Shown here: in pieces, positions 1 through 12,647 of the stretch
Numbering within the stretch: position 1 is the first letter of the stretch
Layout of the letters: the number at the start of each line of letters is the position of its first letter
Program-made: the position numbers and the translations under genes
The notes under the pieces: generated by a model
Told to the model about the DNA's origin: nothing
Database searches by the model: none
The model's input: only the letters and a program-made list of their open reading frames with translations
Assembly (NCBI RefSeq): GCF_963678635.1
Contig: NC_087064.1
Coordinates: forward strand, 60,567,548 to 60,631,547
Length of the DNA: 64,000 bases
Reading direction: 5' to 3'
DNA from: Symsagittifera roscoffensis
Taxonomy: Eukaryota; Xenacoelomorpha; Acoela; Convolutidae

Positions 1-827
1 AATTCACCAACCTGACTTTTTATTGAGGAGAAGACTTTGAATGATCAGATAGATATTAGAACCATGAAAATGTTAAATGAAACTAAGAATGGATGAATGG
101 ATGAAAACAAAAATAAAGTTTTCTCTGAAATTTTCAGAGAACCATTAATTGTGATCAAAGAACAATTGACGCACATGAACAAACTATTAAAGCAACGTAA
201 AATTTTGGAATAGAAATGCGTTGCTGCTATTACTTAAACGAGCAAAAGTGCTAGCACATTAAGTCGCCATAATTTAGCGGATAATGCATGTGTTTAAAAA
301 TCAAAAATTCGAAAGATCAAATCACCAATAGTTCAAATTTTGAATGAAATTCGAAAATTACTGAAGGTTTGACTAGTTGATCACAAAAAGAGGGATAGAC
401 CTCCCAGTACCAGGCCAAGGACTTTGAAAGATTACATTAATTACATTTACATTAAAATCGACTCAGGTTAAATTGGTATATAGGGCAGATTAGTATAGGG
501 TAGAATGGTATAGGGTTTTTTGGAATAGGGTAGACTGTCCTGCCACCGAGAAGTCTGGTAGTTCGAGAAATGCCGAAGCAGTAACAAATCCTGTTGCTCG
601 TTAACCGAGTACTAGGTTTCGTATCACTTACGCGGGTTTGAGACAAATGCCGTGCAATATAGTTTGTCATTTAAGCGTAAGCGGCAAATTAAATCAATCC
701 AAAATCAAATGAGGCAACCAATTTGCTCCAATTAATAGATCACAAGACAAAAAAAGGTCATTTTGTACTGCTTTGTTTGTACTGTTATTTCTTAACCCAT
801 CTTTCCACACGCTATGTGAAGTAAACA

Positions 828-1318
828 ATACTGCTCGTATATCAGGGCAAAGCCCTGAATGTTCCGACTGACCCTTATTTCATAACGAATAGGTTTTGGG
901 GGAAAATGAAAACCTATCAATTTTGGACAAAATCAAAATGGGAAATTTGGAGTCGTACGAAATTTATATGACCAATTAGCTAAACTCAATTCAAATTTGA
1001 ACACTTTTGTTTTGCTAGATAATTCGCCACGCATAATTAATTCGCGTTACGCTCTCAGCATTATGAATGAAGTCTTCAAAGCGCGCATAATTTAGTCGAG
1101 AAACAGGCCAATGTGGCAAATTTCAAACCCCTAGAACATTACAAAAAATGATTGGAGGTAGAATATCTTTTTATATTCGAACTCAGGAAGTCGAGATATT
1201 CAATGGGGTATGAAAAATTTTGCTAAAGAGTATTATTTCGATCGGCGAAAATTGATTGAATAAAAAACCACGCCGAGCATAAATATTCCGTTTTCTTCAA
1301 AATTCGGAACAAAAATGA
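828..1318 (-). repeat. F1 repeat, degenerate copy
   Basis: The left end carries the F1 right-end signature in reverse (CTGCTCGTAT, then the AGGGCAAAGCCCT hairpin and TGTTCCGACTG). The right end carries CCGAGCATAAATATTCCG, the reverse of the F1 left end. The interior keeps the AATTCGCG / CGCATAATT core, but many positions have changed. It is an old member of the family seen intact near 14.7, 15.6 and 38.8 kb. Confidence 0.6.
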
Positions 1319-1449
1319 TATAATTTGCTGAATGGTTATCGGGAACAACCCGGACTTCAATTTGACACAAGCAGTCTTGTGGTTCGTGCTCAGGAAGGAT
1401 TGAGTCAATAAATCTTGGAAAACTCATTTAAACCATTCAGCTACATCGG

Positions 1450-1655
1450 ATCTACTTAACAATCTACTCCCCCCCCCCCCTATTGTATCTACTAACGAAT
1501 ATCGACTCCGGTAAAAAAAAAACAGTAAATTCGCACAAGAGTGTTGTATATAAATTCGAATTTTGCTGCATTCTGATTGGTCGAAAACTCGCTGCAAGTA
1601 ATCTACTTAACAATCCCCCCTTCTTGAAGGGGGTGGAGAGATTGTTAAGTAGATT
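1450..1655. mobile_element. Small inverted-repeat (MITE-like) element
   Basis: The left end reads ATCTACTTAACAATCTACTC followed by a C run. The right end reads, in reverse complement, AATCTACTTAACAATCTCTC followed by C-rich sequence, so the ends form inverted repeats of about 20-25 bp. A second copy of the left-end motif lies at 1600-1620 and forms a perfect 16 bp hairpin arm with 1640-1655. There is no coding capacity. I could not fix a target duplication with confidence. Confidence 0.45.
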
Positions 1656-3187
1656 CGCTTATCTAATTTCTAACTGAAATTAATTAATCACTATTAATTT
1701 CAAATGAGTAATCACGATATGCCCAGTAAATAAAACTTTAACTACTGTGAATTATCAAATTTGTTGCGTTTTTTAAAAAATATATAAAACCTTGATACTT
1801 CTTGACAAAGAATCCTAAATCTGCATATCGCAAAATGAAGATTCAATTGTTCCGACTGTCATTTAGCATCGATGAAGAGTTTGATCAGGATATTTTAAGA
1901 AAATCTGCGGAAAAAATGAATATTCTTAATTCTTAATTTTATCCTTTCACACGCTATGTGAAGTATAAATTTTGCTTAATCTATAATTTTGCTTAATAAT
2001 TTATTATGCCTCTTAAATTTCAAAAGCAAATAAATTGCTCGTCATTTATTTCAGATATGCTAAAATTAAGGTTTTTCGAGTTTTTTTGCATTTTTGTTAC
2101 TTTTTTTTCTTGCACGATATGTAAAGTATACAATGTGATGCATTTTGTCTCTGATAACGTGACTACGAGAGCAAAATGGTTGCTTTGATTTATTTTTTAA
2201 CGAGTTAGTCTGCATTTTATTTTTTAAAAGGACTATATAAACTGCAGCTTCATTATCCCAATTTCAGTTTTTTGGTCAAAGCATTCAACAGTTCAATACT
2301 TTATATATTCAGCACGAATAGTTGGGAATAAATGTTTTTTTTATATTGAGCGTTGGTCATGGAAACATTTAAGTGGTGAAAAAATATATGCCAAAAACGG
2401 TCAGTTGAAAAATCGAAGTCTGGAGAAAATAACCACCTGAGCCCAATTATTCAGTCATTTTCTTCGAAAAAGTTAAGAAACCAAATGAAGAAAAGTAAAA
2501 CAATAACGAATGGTAAAGATAATAATTGAAACAAAAGAACCTGTTTTGACCAAAAACAGGTCAAAAAAAGCCATTTTGGGGCACTTTTTCGAAAATTAAG
2601 ACCAAAAAATTGAGCTCGCCATCAAAATAAGAATATACTGGCGCCAATGGCGCTTTTAGAAAAATTTTAGAGTTGGTCGGGCTAATATAGATGTCATCAA
2701 ATAATATCAGAGGGAATACCCTTTGGTTGGCGAGAAGGTCAAACCCTTGAAAAGAAGCATCCAGATCCCCCCCTCCCCCCTGTTGAATGCTTTGACCAAA
2801 AAACTGAAATTACTATACTGGCGCCAAATACGCCCCTGGTTGCAGCACTGGTACCACTTTAAAATTCTTCACGCAAAAAACGGCCTTGAGATAAGAAAAA
2901 AAAATTAGCTTCGCTGAACATAAACAGCTAAGTCGGGTATGTTGGGGAATTAAATTGGATAGCCTTTGACAGATCCTCTGCGAATCGCAGAAACCACAAG
3001 TATGTTCTAGTTCTTTAGCATTCTTAAATTTCAGTTTTTTTTTCGATATCTTGTAATTTGATCTGTAGGCCAACGCAGATGTGCTTAGCATTGTATATTT
3101 GTCTGCTTATTTTCATGAGTTTAAAAAATAACGCGTAGCAGCTCAAACTATGCAGTCATTCATCAGAAAATAAAATCTGTGTATAAA

Positions 3188-6100
3188 ATGCTCAACTATC
3201 AGAAGTCTATGTTGTTTGCGTGTAATAGTGGAAATTTAGACGTTATTTTGGACTGTATCAAGGTAAGAAAATGACAATATTTTTTGTCAAACGCTACAAG
3301 CAGCCTCTTTGATATTGACGACCTGCTCACTCTATTCTTATTCGTACATCTAGATCCTTGAGCACAATTCAGTTGGGGCACTCTTTTTTTGTGTCAAAAG
3401 TTTGTGAACATTTATAAATGAATGTTTTGGGGTTCGAATAATCTTTGCCAGGTTCTAAGTGGATTCATTCCTTTTGTTAATCATTGTCGTACATAAAATT
3501 CTCTTCAACCTGAGCTGGTGGCGAATTTTGTCTAGAAATATCAAATAATGTTATATGTCTCAAAAAAAGCTATAAAATAGTCTGAACGGCGCCTCGAAGT
3601 AGCGTCTTGCCTCATTCTGTATCGAAGCCCAATTTTAATTTTTGAAGCGCAACTTCACCTTAAAAGATTGTATTTCAAGCAGACCATCACAGAAGCTTCC
3701 GACCTTGTTCTCATTCTCATTTTAGCCTCAACTAAAATTCTCTTTTAGGCTGGTGCCAACGTAGATACCAAAAATGACCTTGGCGGAAGAACGGCTCTTC
3801 ACGAAGCCTGTATTGGAGGTCATGCTCATGTGGTCAAGTACTTGACCTCAGTCGTGAGTTCTTGTGACGTAACTGATGGTCAAGGTCAAACGGCAGCTCA
3901 TTTGGCTGCCTTCCACGGGGAGTCACAGTGTCTAGAGGAACTGGCTCGAGCACGTTAGTTTTTCCGGCTGACTGCTGCTAGCATATTTGAAGCGCAAACT
4001 TTCAGAAAAGAATTTATGTACTGGCTGTTCGATATAAATTTAACGTTTTCATAACAATTCAAATAAACTAAAAAGGAATCTCGTACAGTCAAAAAAAAGC
4101 AAAAAACGTTCAAAATACGATTTTTGCTACAAAAACTTCTGATAATCAAATTTCAATTTGGATAATCTCGACCACTGTGTTATACAGGGGCCCTCTTGCA
4201 CCAGACAGATAACCAGGGCAAAACTCCGGCCCACCTGGCGGCTTCCAGGAATCATCTTAGTGCTCTGCAGACCCTCAACAATTTCAACTGTGATCTGGAC
4301 AACGCAGACGAGAGTGGAAAGACGCCAGCACACTACGCCGCACAGGCCGGAGGTGAATTTCAAACTTAACTTTGATGCGACCTTATGGGTTAAATCATTT
4401 TTATTTCTTTTAGTTTTTCGAGCTGAGAGATGTCTGGAAATGAAAAAATATTTTGCTAACAGCAAATCCTCAACATTGGGCTATAAAACAAATGAGTGGG
4501 TTGTGACGACCCTTCATTGGCATTATTCAGATAGTTTCTATCTATCTTTTTCTTGAAACTCTTCGAAATAAACGCTTTACAATCATTCTGGTTAGTGGCA
4601 GAAAAACCAAAACATGAAAAATTTAATCTGTAATGTGCGTGTTTTGGATGACTTTTCCAAATTGACATCTTTTGAGCTACTGCTTTTTTTTAATTTGGAA
4701 AACTAAGAGGCCCCTTTTTCATTAACATTTAAGCACCTCAGCAGCGAAAAAAAATTGTTCGGTTTTTTTTCTGTTGAACGATACAATATGTCATCAATAC
4801 TCGCCTAAAACGAACAAGATTGCTCGTATCGGGGCGAAACCCTGAACGTTGTGACTGCCTTTTAATGTCTATAGAGTAGTGTTTGCTTTTAACAAAAATG
4901 ATGAACTTAAAAAAAAACCATAACAAATTTTTTTTTGAAAACCTGTAAAATTCAAAGTGACAATTTCAGCACAAGGTAAAGTGTTTTTTGGATCAAAATG
5001 GATGCCTCAAATTCGGAACAATTTTGATACAGATTAAAACTACGATTACGCGTTAATAGTACAAAACATATCGCGCAAGTTGGCAATCTTTAAAACCTCA
5101 TAACATACAAAAAAACATCACATATCACAGGTTAAATACAAATAAAAAGTGAGCTCACAACAACAAAACATTTCGGATGATGTAGGGAAATGCTTTCAAG
5201 ATCAAGAGTTGCTTGGGGTAAAAATTTACTTGGGGTAAAAACTGCTGCCAAAAATATATGATTGTAAATAAAATCGTTGCAAAGCATTAGAATTCCGCAG
5301 TGAAGGATTATAATCGATTTTTGTGGTCGAAAATGTTGGAGTTATAACTGACTATTATTACACTTTGGGACCACGCAATTGATTATAACCCAGTATAATC
5401 CATTAATTTTACAGAAAAAAATATCAGTTATAACCCATTTGAAATCCATTAAAATTGAATATAATGGATTATAATCTTCAAAAATAAATGCAAAATTTTT
5501 TGCAAACTGTGCAGTTTCTTCTGCAATACTCACCGCCTGCTTGATTTCTAAACCAACCCGTATTTAGTTTTTTTTCAAAACCATATTTTGCACCCCAACC
5601 TACGCCACCCCACCTACCATCTGCCTAAACCCCCCCCCCCCCCCCCCACATCATATCCCCCACAACCTACACCTACCCATCTACTCCACCCCCTGGGGGT
5701 TTTCACTTATTTCCGGTTATTTTCCAGAAGATTTAACATTTTATAAGGTAATCCTAAATAAAAGGTAAGTTGCGAGGTGGTAGGTGAACAAATGGTAAGA
5801 ATGTGGTAAGAATGGTGATATTTAGTCCGAAGTTTTTAGGGGGAGGGGTAGACAAGTCGAAAAAAGACAAATAGAAAACAAAACAATTTTTTGCTGTTGC
5901 AAAACGTAAAACTCAAGTCGGGAATCATATCATGATCAACTTTCCCCCTTTTGGTTTTTTTTATTTTGACTGTGAAATTTTTACATGTTGGACTAATGAT
6001 TCCTAGAAATTGGTATGAGGATTTTTGCTAAATCAATTTTTTCAAATACAATGTCACTGACTAGGTTAACTTATTTTTTTATCAGAGATCAAGTTGTAGA

Positions 6101-9100
6101 ACTTAAAAATCTTTTTTAACTTGAATTTATACACTACTAATAATCAATCTTTTATATGATTTGTCCGAAAACAAACGACTTTCATTTTGATTGTATTTTT
6201 CGATGATTCGTGGAATTGAATAGACAATTGAAGATGTTTTGTACCGTTTTCTCTAGATTTAAACCTGAAAATTTATTTTGCAATCATATGCAGTAAACAT
6301 TTTTGTGAATTAATTTTAAACTTTTGGGTTTTCCTTGATAACTATGTCGTTACGAAGCAAAAAATTGCCGGCAGCCTAGCAAATTTAGGCCAATTGGGGT
6401 TTTGATAATTTTTTTTAAAGAGCTCGGAGAACAAAATTTGACCCAACCAGAAAGTTCAAACATTTCAAAAACTTTTAAAAACCACTTCCTCTAAAAAATC
6501 CAACATCATTAATAATATTACCTGTTTGTTGAAGCTTTTTACTTATCCGCCCAGCCGTGAGAACAAAAATAAACCTTAAAAGCTGTGAGAAAAAGTAAAA
6601 TTAATTTGAAAACAAATTGGTTCTCGAAACACTTTGTTTTTCTTTTCATTTAGCCGACAGCTATATTTTTCAAAGTAGCGTTCAGCTTTTCATACTTTTT
6701 ATGGAGTTTAAGTTGATGGCAGGTAGCTTTTTGCTTTCTACGATAATTTGCTTTTTTGATTTCACCAACAACTACATTGTTTCTTGAAATAATAAAAACA
6801 ACAAAGGTTTGGACTAATCTCAACTATCAAAAAGATGGTAAATTATAATAAACGGTTTTCTTATAAATAAAACCCTCAACCAATTAAATTATAAAAATTT
6901 AATCAAATAAACAGATTAGAAAACATCTATGCGTCCATTCATTCTGTGATGAGAACAAGTAATCATGTCTACAAGGAGTCCTTTCCGTCCTTCATCGCAA
7001 CTGCCGCTCTCTTACACAGCAACATCCCATTGTGAATCATATCGGTCAGGTCGGAACAGCCGCCTGAAAAACACAACTCAAAGTGTAGTTTTAGTTGTTT
7101 TCTAAAATTTTCTAAAAGATTTCAGAAAACTGTTTCCGAGGAGACATCAAACTGCTCATATATTGCTATCGTGGTTGTTTTTACAAAACTTTCTCTTTTT
7201 TCAAACAATTCACGATAATTTTTATAGAACGTACTGTAAAAAACATATATTTTTGTGTGCATTTTTGAGAGTGAAATGTTCATTGCATGGTTTCAATAAA
7301 CATAACCGTTTTGATAAGAATTTCTTGAGTCAACAATTGGATTGTGACCTAGTGATGGTTGTAACTTAGTATCGAACAAATCGACTGCTGGACTCAAACT
7401 AGGCTTGTCATTTGCTATCATGTTCTTGTAGTGCACCTATGGATATCGCATAAACTCCAAAAAAAATCACCCTTACGAAAATTTTGTTGGACAATTAAAA
7501 AGCGGCTTGATTTCTTTAACCATAAAATATTGTCATAGCTCTCCTGTTTTTTGGAAACTTACCTATCAGAGCTGAGAATGGGAGGCAAAACACGTAGAAC
7601 CCGGCTAGAAAGAAAGCTAGAGGCCATAAGAAGAACCAGAGAAGCAACAGCCATATCAGAGACCAAACTACATTGCCCATCTTTAGTTTCTGTTCTCAAT
7701 CGAGTTTTCGCAGTCGTTTAAATAAGTTGCCACTTGAATTCAAGTAGGTTGGAATTAAGCGCTCAGACTTGTACCAGGTTTCAAACTGAGACAGTCCTAT
7801 TTATCTAGAATCACTAAAGAAAAAGTTGTGAGAAAATCGATAACGTTTAAATGATTTCCAAATAAACCTATCGTCAAACTGCATAAAGCCATCAGAGAAC
7901 TTTAAAGTTTTCTGGCAAATATTTGAATTGAAGTTCAGAATCAAATCGGAACATCGGTTTTTAATGACCAAATTACACACAAACATGTGAGCAGACAAGT
8001 GTAGATTAGAGCAATATCAATCATCTAGCTTATCATTGATGTGTAAACTCTGTGACTTGTGAAGTTTCTCAGACAACCACTTGAAGTAGGAGAAACAATC
8101 CTGAGCTATGATGATTTTGTAGCTACTCATCTGCAGATCTTCAAATGATCTTTTTTTCATTTTCAGGGTTGCAAAAGACCCCCTTGATGGAATCTTGATG
8201 AAGTATTTTATGAAAATCTAATGAAAAAGCTTTGATACTCTAAAAATTTGTGTTGACTCACCAAAAGTTTGAGTTCATTGACCGTCAAACGCTGCATTTT
8301 TTTCTAGATAAATTATTCAATGATATCGAAGTTTGTTGAAAAATCAACCCAAGTATTTTTCCATGAACAAAATTCTACGGACAAACCTCAGTTGGGATAA
8401 TAAATACTATTAGACTGCTCGTATCAGGGCACGCCTAATTTTGATAACTTAATTTACGCTTAATTTTTATGCTTAAGTTTTTACGCTTAATTTTGATATC
8501 TTCTCGAATTTATGATGTTTTTCTAAGATGCCATCTTTGATTTTCCTATTTTAGGTTACAAATTTTAGTTTGGATTGTTAAAGCTATCAGCTATTTAGAA
8601 CAGGTGTTAATTAGAGCAAAATATGATGCTTTATGAGCTGGCACTCAAAGAAGTTTTTTTTTCTTAAAATTTTGAACATTGATCTCATGTTTTAAAAAAT
8701 AAAACAAATAACAAATTCTTCAATTTTTATCTTACATTTCATTATAACAAACAAAATTTTTGAAAGTTTTTGATGTAATTTTTTGTCCGTTGCATAGTTT
8801 TCTTCAATATAATAAAAATTGACTTTTGTTGTTGGAACAATTGATTTTGTTAGACTTAATTTTGTGAAGAAATCGGGAACCTTTTTTGGATTAATACGCT
8901 TGAAAGCAGTTGATTTATTGTTCTGACCATTTGAAAAATGGGTAAAAAAAATTGTATTCGGTTGTGTTTTAGTTTTTTTTTTCTTTTTTTTTGGTTTTCT
9001 ACGCAAAATTAGCTACCAAACATGTTCATCGGAGAGTGTTGAGTGATATCTTATATTAAAGCACTTTTAGTCATGATTCGAACGACATTGAAAAACTTTG

Positions 9101-11936
9101 AAAAAACTGTGTGTCTAGAAAAACCGTTTTGAAAGTAGTTTCGGTTTTTTGTCTTAATTCGAGCGAATAACGCAAGCAAGCAGGCTTACAGTAGCTGATT
9201 TTAATGGCTTAAAAGCATGCAATAGCTTAATCTAAGCCGTAAAAATTAGTTTTACTCGAGTTAAGTTTAGTTTCTTTTGCACATTTTTGGGATAAAAAAG
9301 TTCACCAAAAATTCAAAAAGTTGCAAAAAAATGAAAAATTGTGAATTTTCTTTATTTTTTTGTTATGCTAGTCCTTTTTCTTCAAAAGTTGTTTACCAAT
9401 TTGCATTTTTTATGACTGTCGAAAGTGCCAGGGCTCCACTAGTTTTTAGTTCAGATCCTTTTCATCACACCACACCGAAAAAAGGACACTAATTTGAAAA
9501 AAAATTTGTTGTATTTTCTTAGACTATGTAAGAAACATTCTGTGCTAATTGCACAGTAACCGGCTATCCTTGTTCTGTTTGCTTTTAGCATTTGCAATTA
9601 TTAAAAGATATCAAACTCAAAAAAGACTTTTTCGCCTTTGTTTGAATGGTTCGCTCTATTTCGCCTATTTCCTAGGAGCTGTAGAGTGTTTTACAGATAG
9701 TTGTTTGAAGTTGTTTGGAGGGCAAAAACTGGTCAGCGGGTGTAATCTCTCGGTCGTTTCAGCCTTCGAGTGTCTGAATTTCCTGATCAAGCAGGACGTG
9801 AACATCCGAGAGAGTGATTTGCTCGGTCAGCAGCCGGTGCATCTGGCGGCAGCACACAATAGAATCAAGTGTCTCCGGGGTCTCATTACAAAAGCAAGGT
9901 GTGAATGGGACTGTGAGGACAGACGGGGAAGAACTACTGCACATTTGGTTAGTTGAAGGCCACGGGAGGCAATTTGTCGTTATTACCCTCAGTTTGTCTT
10001 CTCGCGCAGAAGCCCAGAAATATGTGCGGACAAAATACGAACTTATGTTTAAAGTCAATGCGCTGTGTTATTAATCATGATAAATTTGTTTGAAATTAGA
10101 TAGGAGTTTCAAATTTGGTTTTAATGAGGCTCTAAACTAGTTAAAATAGAAAAATTAAAACGACTAGATGGAGAGTTTTTTATCGATAGATTATGCAAGT
10201 AACATCAATAGGGCCTTCTGCAGTGTTTAGTTGTTTTGAAAACTTTAGTTATTTTGTTTCAGGCTGCAGTGCATGGATCCATAGATTGTCTTCATTGGTT
10301 GCTTGAATACTACGGCGACCCCAATGTAGTCGACCGTAAGAAAAAACTTTTGAAATTGATTAAAATAATCAAAATTATCGCAATATACTAGGAAGAATTT
10401 CAGTTTTTGGGTTTTAGCAGAAAAATTGTAATTGCACCAGGCCCAGAAACTTAATTTTGCACCAGGTGCAGAGAGTCATTGTTATTTTTATCTTCAAATC
10501 TCGTTAATACATCAATCATATCATGAGTCAAGGAATCGTCAGAAATTGACACTACCAATCTTTTCTCAAATAGCCTTACAGTTAATTTTTGATTAAAATT
10601 ATGAATGCATTAAGCATTTAGTATAATGACTATGAAATAAGGGCTCTTTTTCCTTTTCCCCCCACCTGCAAATTTTTATATTTGAAGTTAGTGTCCACTT
10701 TGTCCGATTGTCATGAAAATTGACATGCAGACTAATTAGGCCATGACAAACATATTTGATCTTCATAATTAACCTTGTAAAACCACTCGTTAGACCATAA
10801 ATTTTATGTTTGAGTGAGGTGGGGGGGGGGGGGGGGTGGGGGGGAGGAAAAAGAGCCGAAATGAGAATAACTATACAAATATGTTGCAGGAGAGGGTAAC
10901 ACAGTGACTCACTTGGCAGCTGCATTCGGGAAGGGAGACTGCTTCAATTGTTGTCTGCAACATGGAGGCAACCTGGAACTGAAGAATGCGAGAGACGAGA
11001 CTCCGTTTGATTGTGCGAAACGCAAGGGTCACCCAGTGTCCATTCAGAAAGCACTCACAAACACGGTTACAGCCAGAAAATTTTGATTTAATTTAAAGTA
11101 CAGGGCATTAATTGGTAATTCTATGAAGGCTTGTTAACCAAACTTTCAACTTGAAAAATGCCTTGTTTGATTGTTTTTTTCCAAAACTCAATCAGTTTCA
11201 AGAGTTCCAAATTTGTTCCAAAAGCTTGCCCCATAAAAAGTTTGAAAAAAAATTGAAAAATTTGCCACATAATTGGTAATTTTTAGTCTCCTAGATGATT
11301 TTTATGCCCAGGATCGTACAATTCTCATTTTAAGTAATACTTGATTACACTTTGAGCCAAAGAGGAAACAAGTTAAGTTATTTCTAGGTCAAATGTCAGT
11401 TTTGCGTGGAGAAACACCAGCAGTTTATGTGGGAAGTCAACCACCCACAGCCAGAAGCCTCCAGAAATATCCAGAAAGTGTCCAAGGTAGCCTACAAGCC
11501 AGTGATGCCTAAGCAGCAGTTCATTGAACACGAGAACATTACCAGGTAAATAGCGCGTGTTTTTTTTTCAATGGAAAATCTACTGCAAAATTGAACCCAC
11601 TGAAAATCCGCGAATATACTGCAAGTTTAAAGCCGCCGAAAGCTGAATAGCAACGCTCGAAGTTCTCGGCGATTAAAATATTTAAATTAAAAAGCCTCAT
11701 GTATTCCAACTGCATGTGATGTCTTGCATTAAGCGAGAGTCATCTATAGTTGTCCAACCCGTACAGCATCAGAATTTTGCCGGTTTTATTTTCGTTAGTC
11801 AAGGTATCTCTTACTTTGCTTTTGCTTCAGGCAACCGACAAGCGAAGTGGAGCTGAACAAAATAAAAGCGGAGAAGAAAAAACTCGACTTCCTACCAAAG
11901 AAAGACATTGTAGCGCAGTTCTATGGGAAATTTTAA
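3188..11936 (+). CDS. Ankyrin-repeat protein, 8 exons, about 380 aa
   Basis: Joining eight exons by GT-AG signals and phase gives one open frame of 380 residues: 3188-3262, 3749-3953, 4188-4352, 9763-9947, 10263-10335, 10890-11065, 11388-11545, 11831-11936. About seven ankyrin repeats run from residue 10 to about 260, with recurring G-x-TPAHLAA, GRTALHEA and THLAAAFG motifs. After them comes a CxxC-containing segment (VKCQFCVEKHQQ) and a charged, lysine-rich C terminus ending in FYGKF. Ankyrin repeats are protein-binding scaffolds and suggest no catalysis; no signal peptide or membrane segment is seen. The weakest splice is the donor at 11066 (GTTACA); without it the frame stops at 11086. The start codon is the first in-frame ATG and an upstream exon is possible. 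The third intron is 5.4 kb and holds a gene on the other strand. The repeat style recalls ANKRD42-type proteins, but orthology is not established. Confidence 0.8.
4353..6968. other. Left part of ankyrin-gene intron 3
   Basis: Intronic sequence without convincing exons. It contains a degenerate reverse-strand F1 copy (about 4815-5115: GATTGCTCGTATCGGGGC at one end, GATTACGCGTTAATAG inside). A patch of GATTATAATC-type motifs lies at 5307-5480, and a C/A-rich tract with a 17 bp C run is at about 5631-5647. Confidence 0.5.
6969..7680 (-). CDS. Small membrane protein, 2 exons, 70 aa, nested in an intron
   Basis: On the minus strand, exon 1 (7680-7563) starts with ATG and ends at a GTAAGT donor. 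Exon 2 (7063-6969) follows a TTTTCAG acceptor, keeps phase (1+2) and ends in TAG. The joined product is 70 residues. It starts MGNVVWSLIW, has a long hydrophobic stretch rich in Leu, Trp and Phe (about residues 5-38), and ends with a short polar tail containing GGCSDLTDMIHNG and a lysine/aspartate-rich terminus. This looks like a hairpin or single-pass membrane protein. From memory, its MGN-x-WS-x-IW start resembles a small unnamed protein found in several invertebrates; that is recollection, not a search result. The gene sits wholly inside intron 3 of the ankyrin gene, in opposite orientation. Confidence 0.68.
7681..8916. other. Ankyrin-gene intron 3, middle part
   Basis: No exon is supported. 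A truncated F1 end (ACTGCTCGTATCAGGGC, about 8414-8432) and TTACGCTTAATTTTGAT repeats follow at 8440-8500. The promoter of the nested minus-strand gene would lie just right of 7680, but no clear element is visible. Confidence 0.4.
8917..9577 (+). repeat. F2 repeat, copy 1
   Basis: This repeat starts GTTCTGACCATTTGAAAAAT and ends GTGCTAATTGCACAG followed by ACCGGCTATCCTTGTT. Internal landmarks are shared with 35,691-36,346 and 36,347-36,956: a CTACGCAAAAT motif, a GAGTGATAT-type stretch, GATTCGAACGAC, and the CACCACACCGAAAAAA box. It has no coding capacity and is probably a non-autonomous element lying in the ankyrin-gene intron. Confidence 0.65.
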
Positions 11937-12647
11937 TTATTCCATGAAAGTTAACTCTTCAAAGTTCATGGATTTATTTAGAATTTGAAAATGAATTTAA
12001 ATTTTCTAACACTAAATGCAGAAACTGGACATGATGATAAGCTTTCCTGTTTCTCATGAAGGGCTTTTTATACAAATATTTTGAAGCCATGACGATTTTA
12101 GACTGAACGCTGAAATAATTTTATATTCAGTTCATTTCGGCCAAAAAAAAACAGATTTTTCGTGGTAATTTCTGAAAAATTTGCTGCAGATCATTCTCTT
12201 GTTGAATACTTGATTGCTTCACAACATAACGAATTACTCTTAAAAATAATTTGACTGATCGTATCCGTGATTAAAATCAGAACAGTTCCAAAATACCAGA
12301 CATCAATTAAAAAATCTAATTAGGTTTTTTCAATTTGAAAAAAAAACAGTGCTGAGGGAGCAAGCTAATAAACAGTTGCGTGCCAAAAAGGAATTTAGCT
12401 CTCTCCATTTAGTTCAAGACAGACTAAATGCGGAAATAACTTTTATTCTGTAACTTCTGTTCATTTCTGCCCAAATAACGTTTTTTTTTAGAATTTGATT
12501 GCTTCACAAACTAAATAACTTTAAATGAATTTTATTGTACAAACTATGCTTTGGCTCGCCAATATCAATAGTTTTCTGAACGAACTAAGTTAAAAATCTA
12601 AGTTTACAAATTTAGCCACCCGTACCGAGCGGGTTTTTTATACGAGA
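11937..12647. other. Spacer 3' of the ankyrin gene
   Basis: No gene or clear polyadenylation signal is visible. The sequence is AT-rich with an imperfect internal duplication (CAAGAC-AGACTAAATGCGGAAATAA at 12,415-12,440 resembles GACTGAACGCTGAAATAATT at 12,101-12,120). Confidence 0.35.

Larger units (their letters stand above)
1..3187. other. Spacer with degenerate repeat fragments
   Basis: No coding region can be supported here; the open frames are short and lack splice support. The stretch holds a worn reverse-strand copy of the F1 repeat (about 828-1318), further F1-like scraps with the CACACGCTATGTGAAGTA motif near 800 and 1945, a small inverted-repeat element (1450-1655), and a short repeated phrase (ATACTGGCGCCAA) near 2635 and 2815. 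The promoter of the ankyrin gene should lie toward the right end, but I see no diagnostic core element. Confidence 0.5.

Noticed and set aside
5631-5647. C run, and the G run at 10,820-10,836, as possible telomeric or quadruplex loci
   Set aside because: Plain homopolymers without spaced G-tract structure or telomere repeats; they may also carry sequencing-length errors.
10890-11086. Ankyrin protein ending at TGA 11,086
   Set aside because: Two further exons (11,388-11,545 and 11,831-11,936) have acceptors, matching phases and coding character; a weak donor at 11,066 joins them. The short form remains possible.
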